A DNA stretch of 64,000 nt from Erigeron canadensis. Taxonomy: Eukaryota; Streptophyta; Magnoliopsida; Asterales; Asteraceae. Positions 55,001 to 64,000 of the stretch are shown piece by piece. The stretch covers positions 28,706,735 through 28,770,734 of the forward strand of contig NC_057769.1 of assembly GCF_010389155.1 (NCBI RefSeq), written 5' to 3'. Numbering within the stretch: position 1 is the first letter of the stretch; the number at the start of each line of letters is the position of its first letter. A program made the translations under genes and the position numbers. The notes beneath the pieces are model-generated. The model saw only the letters and a program-made list of their open reading frames with translations, had not been told where the DNA came from and ran no database searches.

Positions 55001-57451
55001 GCACGGCCCTCATCTTTAATCTTAGTTTCCACAAACTTTAACAGCTCATTTGCAGCTTTTTCCACCTCTGAAAATGTTCTACTGTATACAATATGACCCT
55101 TAAAAGTCATTGCTGGAAATCTCATCTTTTGTGTAGCTGAAACACGAATCACAAACAAGATGTTTAAATATCTGTTTTTAACTTTATAGTTTATATAGTT
55201 ATGACTTGTGTTGGCCGTTGCTCTCATCGGTCCACTCAAAGGGCTACTGATTTCAGCGACTAATAGGGCAGCAGGCCTTATTTATTTGAGCTAAGTAAAA
55301 CCGGCCCCTTAATTACTTAATCCCGGTTTTGTTAGGAAAAAAGTTCAGCAACCCTAATCTGTAGCCTATATAAAAATTAAAAAAATATATATAAAAACAC
55401 AGAAAACCTAATAAATACATCTCTTCTCTTCTACATGTATTTGTGTAGATCAATAATCAGAAAACCTCTTTGCCCCATGGATTAGTTCACACAGTTTAGT
55501 GTGAGATAACATGTAATATCTCTCGTGTTCTTCATTCTTGTTATTTCTCGTTCTTTTGTGTGTGTGAAGTTTTAATTCCTAACAACTTGTAGTTAAGAGT
55601 GTATGTGCGAGTGTGTGCGTTTTCTATAATATATGGATACCATCAGCAAGGCACGGGATTTTCTTACCACAAACTCAGTCTCAAAAAGTAAACCAAATCA
55701 ACCAGTGAAACATTATACACAATTACCAAACATTGAACCGAAAAATCACTTTATGTGACACACAAAATACAAATATGATTGCAACCATTTAGCTATTCAA
55801 AATGTAGTTATACCCTTGTCAATATTTCATATGGCATGATATCATGTTGTCTAATTAATTTTTCACTTGCAACCAAATCAAGGTTGTTTTCATCTTACAC
55901 GTACAATTATCCACATTCAGTAGGTTTCATGTTTGCCTTCATGTTCAAAATTAAGGTCCATTTTCCTTATAGCCAATCATCAAAAGAACCTTTTAACATG
56001 GGTAACTGACCCCTTATCGGTCTCCCACTGATCATTCCCACATGAGAACACGTAAATCGCATAACACTAAGGTTAGAGATATAGGAAAAGCCGAGACTTT
56101 ACCCCGGCCTCTCCTTTTATGTTCCGTCCCCAACCACCAGACTATCGAAGGACAAAAATTTAACATTCAAATACACTTCTGCAAAGTTCCATATGTTTCA
56201 AACAAGAAACTTATAACACACACAAACACATGAATAGACGCGTAGTTATAAGAAAATGAAAATCAAACAAAATATAAAACATTTCACCAACCCAGCTAAC
56301 ACATTCAAGTTCCATATCCAACATTATGATAAAGCCTTAAACTTTCTTATCGGTAAGTTCGTTCAAATAAACATCTCCAATGCTGCTTAAAAAAGGTGCG
56401 CATTTTCATATAGATTAAAAAGAGTAACACTTCTGTTTAAGTTAAATTTCTCATCCAGACACTCAAAAAGTGCTTAAAAACCGCGATAAGCGTTTCTATT
56501 GTATAAGTTATCCAGGAATGAGGAGTCTTTTACTCAGAATATATATTTAAAAACACAATAAGCTATAAGCACTTAGAAACATTAACCCTAGATATAATCT
56601 ATATCTATACTATCTATACTATATTATAAAGCAGATTTTCCCTAGATTTTCAACATTGAACTTGAAATTTTCAATATTGATTTTAAGTACTTCCCCAAAA
56701 TGCCCCTCCTATCTATTCTATATTTATCTAAAATAACTATAATACCCTTTCTCTCTCCTCAAATCTCAATCAATAATATTTTTTCTCTCTTCTCCATAAA
56801 TCATTTATTCCTCCAATTCATTCAAAATCTTTTATCTCAAAAACCATACATCGATAAATTATAAAAATTGTATGGGTGTTCTTAAAATTTCATGCTCTTT
56901 CATCAGAGATGTCATTCGATATACTTTCGACAAATTTTTAAATCCGAGGGCGGAGCCCGTACGGCTAAGGCATTTGATTATCATACTCTATGACATATCA
57001 CCTCCTATAACCTATCATATTCTATGACCTAGGTATCACCCCACCATCTCACTGCCGCAACGCGCGGGTATTTGCTCTCGTAATATTAAAAGTACATTTC
57101 AAAATTCAAACACAGATATATTTAATTTAATTAATCATTAAACAATTATCATTTTACAAATGCAATTAGAAAATGATAAAAATAATCCAAGAAATAACTT
57201 CTACCAAGATAAGAAGGATGAGAAGAGCGGTTTCTGGAGCAGGGAACTAAAGAAGACAAGTTTGATTGGTTGAAAAGCGAATCCGGCAATCTCCGGCGAG
57301 TTTTAGGCCGATTTCCGGTATCGGAATCGGCGAAAGGTCTCCGGGATGAGGAACAAGCAGAAGCAGTCTGGAATAGAGAATCAAGTTCTTCTTCTGTGAA
57401 TTCCAATTCCCAGTTTTCTAGGTCATTTTTTGAATTATTAGTATTTTCCAT
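51572..57451 (-). CDS. WEX: Werner syndrome-like 3'-5' exonuclease, 299 aa
   Basis: Six exons, all in phase: 57205-57451, 54957-55136, 54489-54619, 53838-53999, 52102-52212, 51572-51640. DEDDy-type 3'-5' exonuclease related to the nuclease domain of human WRN, without helicase. Exo I is GFDIEWRP (D133, E135); Exo II is VGVGIAGDARK (D194); Exo III is KYAATDAFVSWH (Y264, D268), so all catalytic residues are present. The N-terminal 80 residues are acidic then Ser/Arg-rich, as in other plant members. Length agrees with Arabidopsis WEX (about 285-290). Probably nuclear, acting on DNA ends or structured RNA in repair or silencing. Introns 2 and 3 use weaker donors GTTGCT and GTTGGT. The start ATG lies just after a purine-poor leader; no clear TATA box was seen. 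Confidence 0.92.
53165..53190. repeat. (AT)n microsatellite in a WEX intron
   Basis: A pure AT dinucleotide run in the intron between WEX exons at 52102-52212 and 53838-53999. Confidence 0.8.
54128..54275 (-). mobile_element. tRNA-derived SINE-like sequence in a WEX intron
   Basis: The minus strand has A box TTGGTAGAGGCTC and B box GGGTTCAATCC with tRNA-like spacing, then a tail with GGATTATCTGGGGTATCTGC and GGGTTTTGGGTC. It resembles a different SINE family from the one at 26551-26784. No target duplication was confirmed. Confidence 0.55.
56613..57080 (+). mobile_element. Non-autonomous Helitron (468 bp) in WEX intron 1
   Basis: It starts TCTATACTATATTATAAAGC after an A; the 3' end is GCAACGCGCGGGTATTTGC then TCTCG before T, with a CCGC/GCGG hairpin. 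The terminal CTCG, not CTAG, is shared with the Helitron at 59369-59683. GAGGGCGGAGCCCGT and TATGACCTA phrases are shared with the long-TIR element at 28078. Confidence 0.75.
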
Positions 57452-57595
57452 AAATTGTGTTTTTTAAAAGTGGAGGGGATTCAGGTTTTGTTGTAACTTT
57501 TTAAATTATTTTTCATTCGGGGCTGTTTGGCATATGTCGAGACTTTTTTGGGTGTAAGATCAGGGGGCATTTGCATCCTTTGTCGACCCTGTTTT

Positions 57596-57886
57596 CAGGG
57601 GTGGAGCTTAGTAGGGGGATTGGCGGGGCTAAGTTTTTCTAAAACTAGTTCCAACTAATACAAAAGTTTTTTTTTAAATAAGTCACCATAAATCTATAAA
57701 TGTATGATTTTTACGGTTCAAGTAAAACCTTTACATCTGGTCCATAAAAGTAAATCATCACAATAAAACTTTATTTTAATAACATTTAATTAAATGATTA
57801 TGTCTTTTCACATTATATTGTATATAACGATCGGAAAATAAATACGGTTGAGCCCCCCTCAACGTGAAATCCTGGCTCCGCCTCTG
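57596..57886. mobile_element. hAT-type MITE (291 bp), 8-bp TSD CCT(G/A)TTTT
   Basis: The left end CAGGGGTGGAGC and the complement of the right end CAGAGGCGGAGCC form the TIR. The flanks CCTGTTTT (57588-57595) and CCTATTTT (57887-57894) differ by one base. It is a widespread plant hAT MITE type and sits upstream of the WEX start. Confidence 0.85.
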
Positions 57887-57894
57887 CCTATTTT

Positions 57895-58421
57895 AACAAC
57901 TTAAACCGTGAGGAGTAGCCCGTCTCCTCTCGTTTTTTCCGCTCGGAACGCCCAAACTCAGTCCCGGGGGCATTCCGCCTCCTTAAAAACCATGGCCCGG
58001 TGCATTTGTAACGCGTCAGATTGCTTGGACTTTTGCTTCTTTTTGACCGTTTAAACAAGTTTACACTTTTTTTTCTTTTTTTAACCTTAAACTTAAATCT
58101 ATACTCAATATATATACATACCTATAACCACTTTACAATTCATACCTCATTTTCTTCTCCTCTTCTTACTATTTTCTTCATTCGCTTCTTTATTTTTTAC
58201 TCTCAAACAACAAATGGCTAGACCTTGAACTGTATCTGAGCAAACGAAATTAGCGAGAGTTTGGCTCGTGGTGACGGAAGCGAATGAACAAAAGTAAGAA
58301 CAACAGTGATGCATCATACAAAAGTAAGATAAACAAACAATCTATAAGAGCATGTCATGTGTATCATACAAAGCTAGTAATCCAAGATTCCAAATAACTA
58401 AAAAACTACTGTCATGATATT
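57895..58421. other. Gene-free spacer upstream of WEX
   Basis: A CCCGTCTCC / CTCGTTTTTTCC block and AT-rich sequence; the ORF at 58021-58221 is Leu/Phe-rich low complexity. No feature can be supported. Confidence 0.4.
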
Positions 58422-58995
58422 TGTCGGGGAAATTCGAGATAACAAACAAAATAACCGGATATAATCAATCTTTGAAGGCACGTGATCGCTTTCAGGTTGA
58501 ATCAATTTGGCGGTTCACCCAAACTATTCAATCGGATACAATCAAAGATTAAGAATTTTCTGTGTGGATGTGTTTGAGAGAAAAAAAACCGGAGAAAAGA
58601 AAAAAGAAGGAAGAAGAATGATCAGATCATACATGTTACGGGATGTTAATTAGGCCCAATAACTGCCTTTTAGGCAGTTAATTATCATGTTTCGAATTTG
58701 GAAAATTTAGTCCCTTGAATTCCGAAAATAAAATTTTCGGAAGGATTTTTATCATAACAATTTAATCGACCCCAGCCAGGGGCTCTACCCCTTGGACCTC
58801 GCTCCCAGGGGCTCTACCCCTTGGATCTCGCTCCCAGGGGCGCTGCCCTCGGACCGCCGTACCTTAGGGGCTTCCCCCCTAAGGTCATAATAAATTCAAA
58901 TAGGGGTGCACTCCGCACCTTCAATCCTATATGATATATTATTATGACGTTACTGATCAAACAAGTTAACCCCAATTACACTAAAATATCCAACA
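58422..58995 (-). mobile_element. Solo LTR (574 bp), Copia-like, target duplication ATATT
   Basis: On the minus strand it opens TGTTGGATATTTTAG and ends CCCCGACA; ATATT flanks both sides (58417-58421, 58996-59000). TGTTGGA is a frequent Ty1/copia LTR start. The middle contains GGGGCTCTACCCC-type short inverted repeats in two near-copies (58783-58838) plus AGGGGCTTCCCCCCT. A CT-rich leader (TTCTTCCTTCTTTTTTC) sits toward the 3' side on the minus strand. No internal domain or second LTR. Confidence 0.82.
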
Positions 58996-59368
58996 ATATT
59001 TGTATAGAGAATTTTGCTAGAACTCGGTAGCTAAAACTAATACAAGCCATGACAATTGACCAAAGGATATATATGCCCAAACGATGAGTTGTAGAAGATG
59101 GCCAAACTTGTTTCCAAATAGATAATTGGTGATGTAAATTTAGTTATAAAGCATTGTATAATAGAATGGGCAAATATGTTAAAATTTAAATCTAAATTGG
59201 ATATATATGTAATTATTAATTTTAATTGGGTAGATATGTAATTAAGGTTTTGAAATGGGGGTATATGAAATTCTCTCTAATTTTTTACCCGACTCGAAAA
59301 TTTATAATATTGATCCATGATTTGAAACGTTACTTGATTTGTAAGAATTATAACTTTTTTATATTTAA

Positions 59369-59683
59369 CGAGCATGGTACCCGCGCAATGCGGCGGTGGT
59401 GGTGGAAAAGACGGTTTAGTGGTGTCGGTGATGGTACTATTGGTGGTGGTGGTAGTGTCAAGTGGTGTAGGTGGAAATTTTTAGAAGATAAGGGCTTAAA
59501 GTGTTAAGTATTAAAATAAGGGTTTACGGTGTAAATTAATTCATTAAGGGCAAAGTTGGTAATTTATAAAACTCTTTCCATAGTGGGTTTTTATTAAGGG
59601 GCAATTTAGTAATTTCGTATGTGACATATGAGTAACTATTTCTATTTTGAGGGGGGTGCAAAATCTTTATAAAGGAGTATAGA
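59369..59683 (-). mobile_element. Non-autonomous Helitron, 315 bp (minus)
   Basis: On the minus strand it starts TCTATACTCCTTTATAAAG after an A and ends GCCGCATTGCGCGGGTACC then ATGCTCG before T. The hairpin CCGC/GCGG lies about 12 bp before the end. The GGTGGTGG zone on the plus strand gives a spurious ORF at 59226-59507. Confidence 0.8.
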
Positions 59684-60653
59684 TATTATAGTTGTAGACT
59701 CATAAATCTTGACTTAACTCGAAATCTTGATTGTTTTTACTACGTGAATTGATACGTGATTCGACTCGTAAAAGTTACGATATTAATCGACGTGAATATT
59801 TTATATAGCTTATAAGTAAAATTTATATTGTATTATATAATATAACCATAGTTTTAGATATTTAGAATTTTCATATAGTATTTCATTTATTCAATAAAAT
59901 ATCATTCGAGTTACAAAAAAATCAAATCAAAAAGTTAAAGAACTATTATTAAACTATGTACACAAAGATAAAGAGATGGACTTAATGTGTTTAAAAATAA
60001 AAATATGAGGCGTTAACTAGAAAATGCCTTCCTATATAGTAAAACATTTTAGCTACACTAGGGTTTATTTTTTTCTATAGCCGCCCTCCTCATATCTTCT
60101 ATTATAACAAACAATTAAAAGAAACCATCATCACACTCCTTCATATATAAAGATGTAGTATCATTAAAAATAGCTTTTTCATCACTAAAATCTTGGTGTT
60201 AAAGAACCCTAATATTTCTAACCGTTTTATCATCTAAATATCATATATCTGTATCTTCTAACATTGTTTCTCCTAATATTATTTCAGTATTTTGTGGTGT
60301 TTATCCAACTCATACCAGTTTACAAGTTGTCACGAATCGGACTAAGTTAGTTCAAAAATTGCAAGTCATCTTACGTGTCTGGAGCTAGGTCGAGTCACCT
60401 AACGAGTCGTCATTTTTTCCTTGTTTTTTGACTTGACTTATACAAGTTAGCTTGTGACTCATAAGAATTTGACAACTATGGCTACACAATCTGGTATCAA
60501 TTTTTCATCCATCCCCACAAATTGTATTTGTTAGTAGATATGTGAGTTTGTATACAAGTGGGGGTCTATCCACCTGAGATAGAAACTAATTGCAATTAGT
60601 GAAGTTTATCAAATTTCAAATCTAGTGCGCTCTTTATTTGATGCACTTGTCTC

Positions 60654-61226
60654 GTGAAGACATTTAGGACAAGCATGCTACAATTTATTTCTTCCAAGTA
60701 ACTAAACAACACGAGGCTTCCATTTGTTGCTAAAACATTCAAATTAGCATTCCTATCAATGTTTTCATTAAGAACCCACTAGAGTGGATACGATATATTC
60801 TTATTATTGGACTCTCCAACCATGTTAAGCCCCATGATAGTGGGATGCCCCTCATCCAAGTAATGAGTTATAGACCACGAGGAGCCGTTATTCTCACATA
60901 TTTGATTGTATATTAAGCTACTAAACCATGGGTATCTAAAAATTATTGAATCTCCATTATTAAGTGCAAATACAATCAAAGATCTGGTATTAGTAGCTCC
61001 TCATGGTCTATAACTCATTACTTGGATGACAGTTGTTAGAGGGCTTACAATGGTAAGGGAGTCCGATAATAGGGAGATATCGTATCTACTTCAGAGGATG
61101 CTTAATGAATACATTAACGGCAGTGGTACTTTGAATGTTTTAGCAACAAGTGGAAGTGTCATGTTGTTTAGTTACTTGAAAGGAACAAATTGTAGTATGC
61201 TTGTTCTAAATGTTTTCACAAAATAA
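60654..61226. repeat. Large inverted repeat with related decayed coding arms
   Basis: Left arm about 60654-60913 and right arm about 60965-61226 are reverse complements at roughly 75-80% by eye, around a 50-bp spacer. Shared blocks include CAAGTAATGAGTTATAGACC, TTGTTGCTAAAACATTCAAA and CAAGTAACTAAACAACA. Each arm encodes, read away from the centre, a similar peptide ending LNVLATxGSxxLFSYL...CSMLVLNVFT; the left arm has stops and neither is a full gene. The family was not recognised. A read-through transcript would fold into a long hairpin. Confidence 0.75.
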
Positions 61227-61399
61227 GTGCAACGAATAAAGGTCCTACAAGAACTGAGATTTGACGTAAACTTTACTGATTACAATCTGCATTAAATACT
61301 TCCTTTGGTATCCAAACATGTCAAACTCACTTCTAATGTACCTTTGGGGATTGTGGCATGACATAAACTAGTTAGGCCTTGTTGTTTAGGGTATTTTGT

Positions 61400-62331
61400 G
61401 TTGATTCGATGCTTGTGAGTAGGTTGTGATCGTTCTTAAATGTTGGTCCATATTTTCTCATCTTTGGAAGCGTTATTACTTGTGATCGCCTCAGGTGAGT
61501 TTTGTAGCCCTTATGTTTATTTACTTTGGGGTGGAAAGTGTACTTGTTGTTAAACGTTAGTCAGTTGAATTTAAACACTATGGTATGGAACGAGATGTAG
61601 AATATAGTATTTTATGCTTGTATATATGTATGATGAGCCAAATGTTGCGGATTGTTAAATCCGCATTGTTGTATATGTATGTTGAGCCAAATGTTGTGGA
61701 TTGACGAATCCACCCCTGGGTATGATCATACCATGTCCCAAGTTGTTGGGTCTGCGTTGTTGAATGTTATGGTGTGTATATATATATATTATGAATATGT
61801 ATATATGTATGTATGTTGTATGAGTCGTTGTTGTTGAACGTGGAATGTAATGATTTTGTGCTAACATGTGCCCTTCTCAAGGGTTTGTTGTTATGGTTAG
61901 GTAAGCTAGCCCTCATATATCGTTAATGGTTAATATCCCGACACTTGATTTTATTGCTTAAATCTATGAACTCATCAACTTTATGTTGACACGTTTTAGT
62001 ATACTTTTCAGGTGAACAGATTAATCAAAGACGTATTGGATGATTAATTGCATGTGCTAGGATTGGACTTGGACTTTTATGGATCGGTAATTCATTGTTC
62101 CCGTTGATGAGTTATGCTTAGGATCGTTAGCCATCTTTTGTACTATCTTTTGTAAACTTTTGATGATGATGTGCTCCTTATCCATATTTAGGATCCTATA
62201 CTTGTATTTGACTTAAATTGTGTATGGATGATCCAATCCTTTATTGCATTTAGTATTGTCTCTACTTAATTTCCATATCACGCCGAACATTTCTTATAAC
62301 TCCCATGATTCCGTCTTTTTGAGATGTTACA
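61400..62331 (-). mobile_element. Probable LTR fragment of a Ty3/gypsy-like element
   Basis: On the minus strand the right edge reads TGTAACATCTCAAAAAGACG, a typical LTR start in Tat/Athila-type plant elements, followed by ATGGGAGTTATAAG. The opposite edge and target duplication were not found. Phrases such as GAGCCAAATGTTG(C/T)GGATTG repeat within it (61635 and 61682). No coding region remains. Confidence 0.4.
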
Positions 62332-62548
62332 AACTCGTTGTCACCTTCACCCGCCGTTGATACGACCATTACCTTCGCATCGCACCAATATACGTCTAGT
62401 TTAAAATAGAGAGGCCCCTACTTTTACAGAAGCTCACATATACAATACAATTTGTAAGGATATACGACAATTTGATTCCAGAATGGTGTAGCTTCAAAAT
62501 TCGAGAATGAGGCTTATGTGTGGCACTTGATCCATTCTCTTTCTCTAA

Positions 62549-63433
62549 GAGTATGTTTGGTAAAAGTAGCTGTAGCTTTTAGTTATAGCTGTAGCTTTTC
62601 ATCGAAACTATTAGCATGAGTTTTGTTTTAGAGATGTTTGACACAATAGCTCTAGATGCAACTTAAAAGCATAAGATGACTAAAAATGACAAAACATGTC
62701 CAATCTATCAACTTGTCGCATGACGATCCATACCAATGTTTCGTACCGATGCGTTTATGTTAATCATACCTTTCACCCAGAGGCGGTACTAAAGGGGGGC
62801 AAGGGGCTCTAATGCCCCCCTCAAAATTTAAATTTTGTCATGTATTTTTAAAATTTTTGTAGATTTTTTAAAATTTTCTATAGGTTTTTAACATTTTTGC
62901 CCATTTTTAGATTTACTTTATATTAGTTTTTTAATTTTGCCCTCTATGGGATTTTTTCTGGTACCGCCTCTTCTTTCACCCTAACATTCCAATTTTTTTC
63001 TATCAACTTTTAAGAAACAAAATAAAATTACTAATACTTTTATCATTCGTTTTTAATGTCAACTTCTAGAAAAAAATATTACTAATATTATACTATTATT
63101 CACAAAGAAAGTAAATAACATGATGGGTCGGTGGATTTAATCCCGTTCTCTTTAAAGTGTTTGTTCTTCTCTTTCATCATATCACACCAAAAAGTTGTAT
63201 ATGAATATATGCAAGGTAATAAAAGGGTATTAAAGAAAATTTACACATTGAAAAGCTACATCCCCTTTAAATGCTAGGTGATGTAGTGTTAATTTTTTGG
63301 GGCTTTTAGTTCCATTTAAAAAGCTCTAGGTAATGATATCAACAAAAAGCTTTTAATATTTTAGAAGTTTTTGTTCAAATTAAAAGCTAAATCTCTTAAA
63401 AATTTTGTGAAAAAACTTATACTAAACACGCCC
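62549..63433. mobile_element. Harbinger-like non-autonomous element (885 bp) containing a nested hAT MITE, TSD TAA
   Basis: The left end GAGTATGTTTGGTAAAAGT and the complement of the right end GGGCGTGTTTAGTATAAGT are inverted repeats. TAA flanks both sides (62546-62548, 63434-63436). The interior is rich in AGCTTTTA and TAGCTGTAGC motifs, as in the element at 17118. The hAT MITE at 62778-62972 interrupts it. Confidence 0.7.
62778..62972. mobile_element. hAT-type MITE (195 bp), 8-bp TSD CTTTCACC
   Basis: The left end CAGAGGCGGTAC and right end CTGGTACCGCCTCTT are inverted; CTTTCACC flanks both sides exactly (62770-62777, 62973-62980). The interior ATTTTGTCATGTATTTTTAA and TTCTATAGGTTTTTAACATT matches the copy at 49411-49577. 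Confidence 0.9.
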
Positions 63434-63436
63434 TAA

Positions 63437-64000
63437 AATAGCAAAATTTAACATATCAATATTTTTTTAATTAGTAAAGGAATTAACTATTCGTACCCTT
63501 AAAATAATTATCTAATATTTTTTTTGAAATATGACATTTAATTTGTTGGAACTTTAATCGTTACAAAATATCATATCACTTAAATTAAAAGTTTAAAACC
63601 ACAACGTCGATCTCAAAATCTCCCTGGATATCTAACCCAAATACCTGAAATTATCTACAATGTTACACATATAAAAGTAAACACATAAAAATCATGGAAC
63701 ACCGCTACATATTTCTTGACATGGTCGGCTCTAAGAGTGTGCAGGAGGTGCAAGAGAGCCGGGCCCACCATCTTTAAGGGCCCACCATAGAAGTTAAAGG
63801 AAAAATAGTTATAGGTGATGTTGAAACTTTAATGGACGTTGTGTTAAATTACACTTCCAAAGAAAGAAGATGACAACAGAGTGTTTTTATATTTTCATGA
63901 ATATTTGAGCCAAGAACCCTTTTACTTATGACATATTTACAACTTAAACCTTTAAGAGTATAACTTTACCATTTTTGAATATCTATTTCAGTAACTAGCT
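63437..64000. other. Gene-free right edge
   Basis: AT-rich sequence with no coding signal. A short GC-richer stretch (63720-63790) reading GGTCGGCTCTAAGAGTGTGC and GGGCCCACCATC resembles the end of a hAT-like repeat. Nothing firm can be assigned. Confidence 0.4.

Noticed and set aside
58783..58890. Organellar or bacterial GC-rich insertion
   Set aside because: The GGGGCTCTACCCC repeats lie within a TG...CA element with an exact 5-bp duplication, so they belong to the solo LTR.

Overview
This is a 64-kb piece of nuclear DNA from a flowering plant. The genes have introns with GT/AG borders and long AT-rich introns, plant-specific protein families are present, and the gaps are full of solo LTRs, Helitrons, MITEs and SINEs. 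The proteins point to a dicot. The style of the repeats suggests an asterid, perhaps Asteraceae, but that is a guess.

Five protein-coding genes can be rebuilt exon by exon, with every phase agreeing. (1) 834-5215, minus: cytosolic glutathione reductase; ten exons are present and the 3' exons lie beyond the left edge. (2) 16266-22218, plus: a 903-residue nuclear RNA-binding protein combining a filamin-like domain, a CCCH zinc finger, an RRM and an RS tail, with a 1.5-kb intron in the 5'UTR. (3) 30038-33440, plus: a two-exon CER2/CER26-type BAHD protein of 429 residues (wax and very-long-chain fatty acid elongation). (4) 34952-40353, minus: a 719-residue lysine-rich plant protein of unknown function carrying a 17-residue tandem repeat. 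(5) 51572-57451, minus: a six-exon Werner-like 3'-5' exonuclease (WEX) of 299 residues. From memory, Arabidopsis GR1, the RRM gene IRR and CER26-LIKE lie close together on chromosome 3, and CER26 and WEX lie close together on chromosome 4. The window therefore looks like an unbroken ancestral block.

Between the genes: 5.2-14.7 kb holds two solo LTRs (CACCC and GAAAC target duplications) and a Harbinger-type element with a Helitron inside it. 22.2-30 kb holds a mitochondrial-type initiator tRNA copy with an altered anticodon, a SINE with a perfect 15-bp target duplication, and a chain of Tourist-like, long-TIR and Stowaway MITEs. 41.3-51.5 kb holds a 1.5-kb Mutator-like element with a 9-bp duplication, two hAT MITEs and Helitrons. 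57.5-64 kb holds a hAT MITE, a Copia-like solo LTR, a Helitron, a ~0.25-kb-arm inverted repeat and another Harbinger-like element with a hAT MITE nested in it.

The five genes are not an operon or a pathway; they are independent housekeeping or metabolic loci. I found no clearly new biological system. The most unusual items are the coding-derived inverted repeat at 60.6-61.2 kb, the anticodon-altered organellar tRNA copy, the palindrome array in the first LTR, and the set of hAT MITEs whose target duplications can be read directly.
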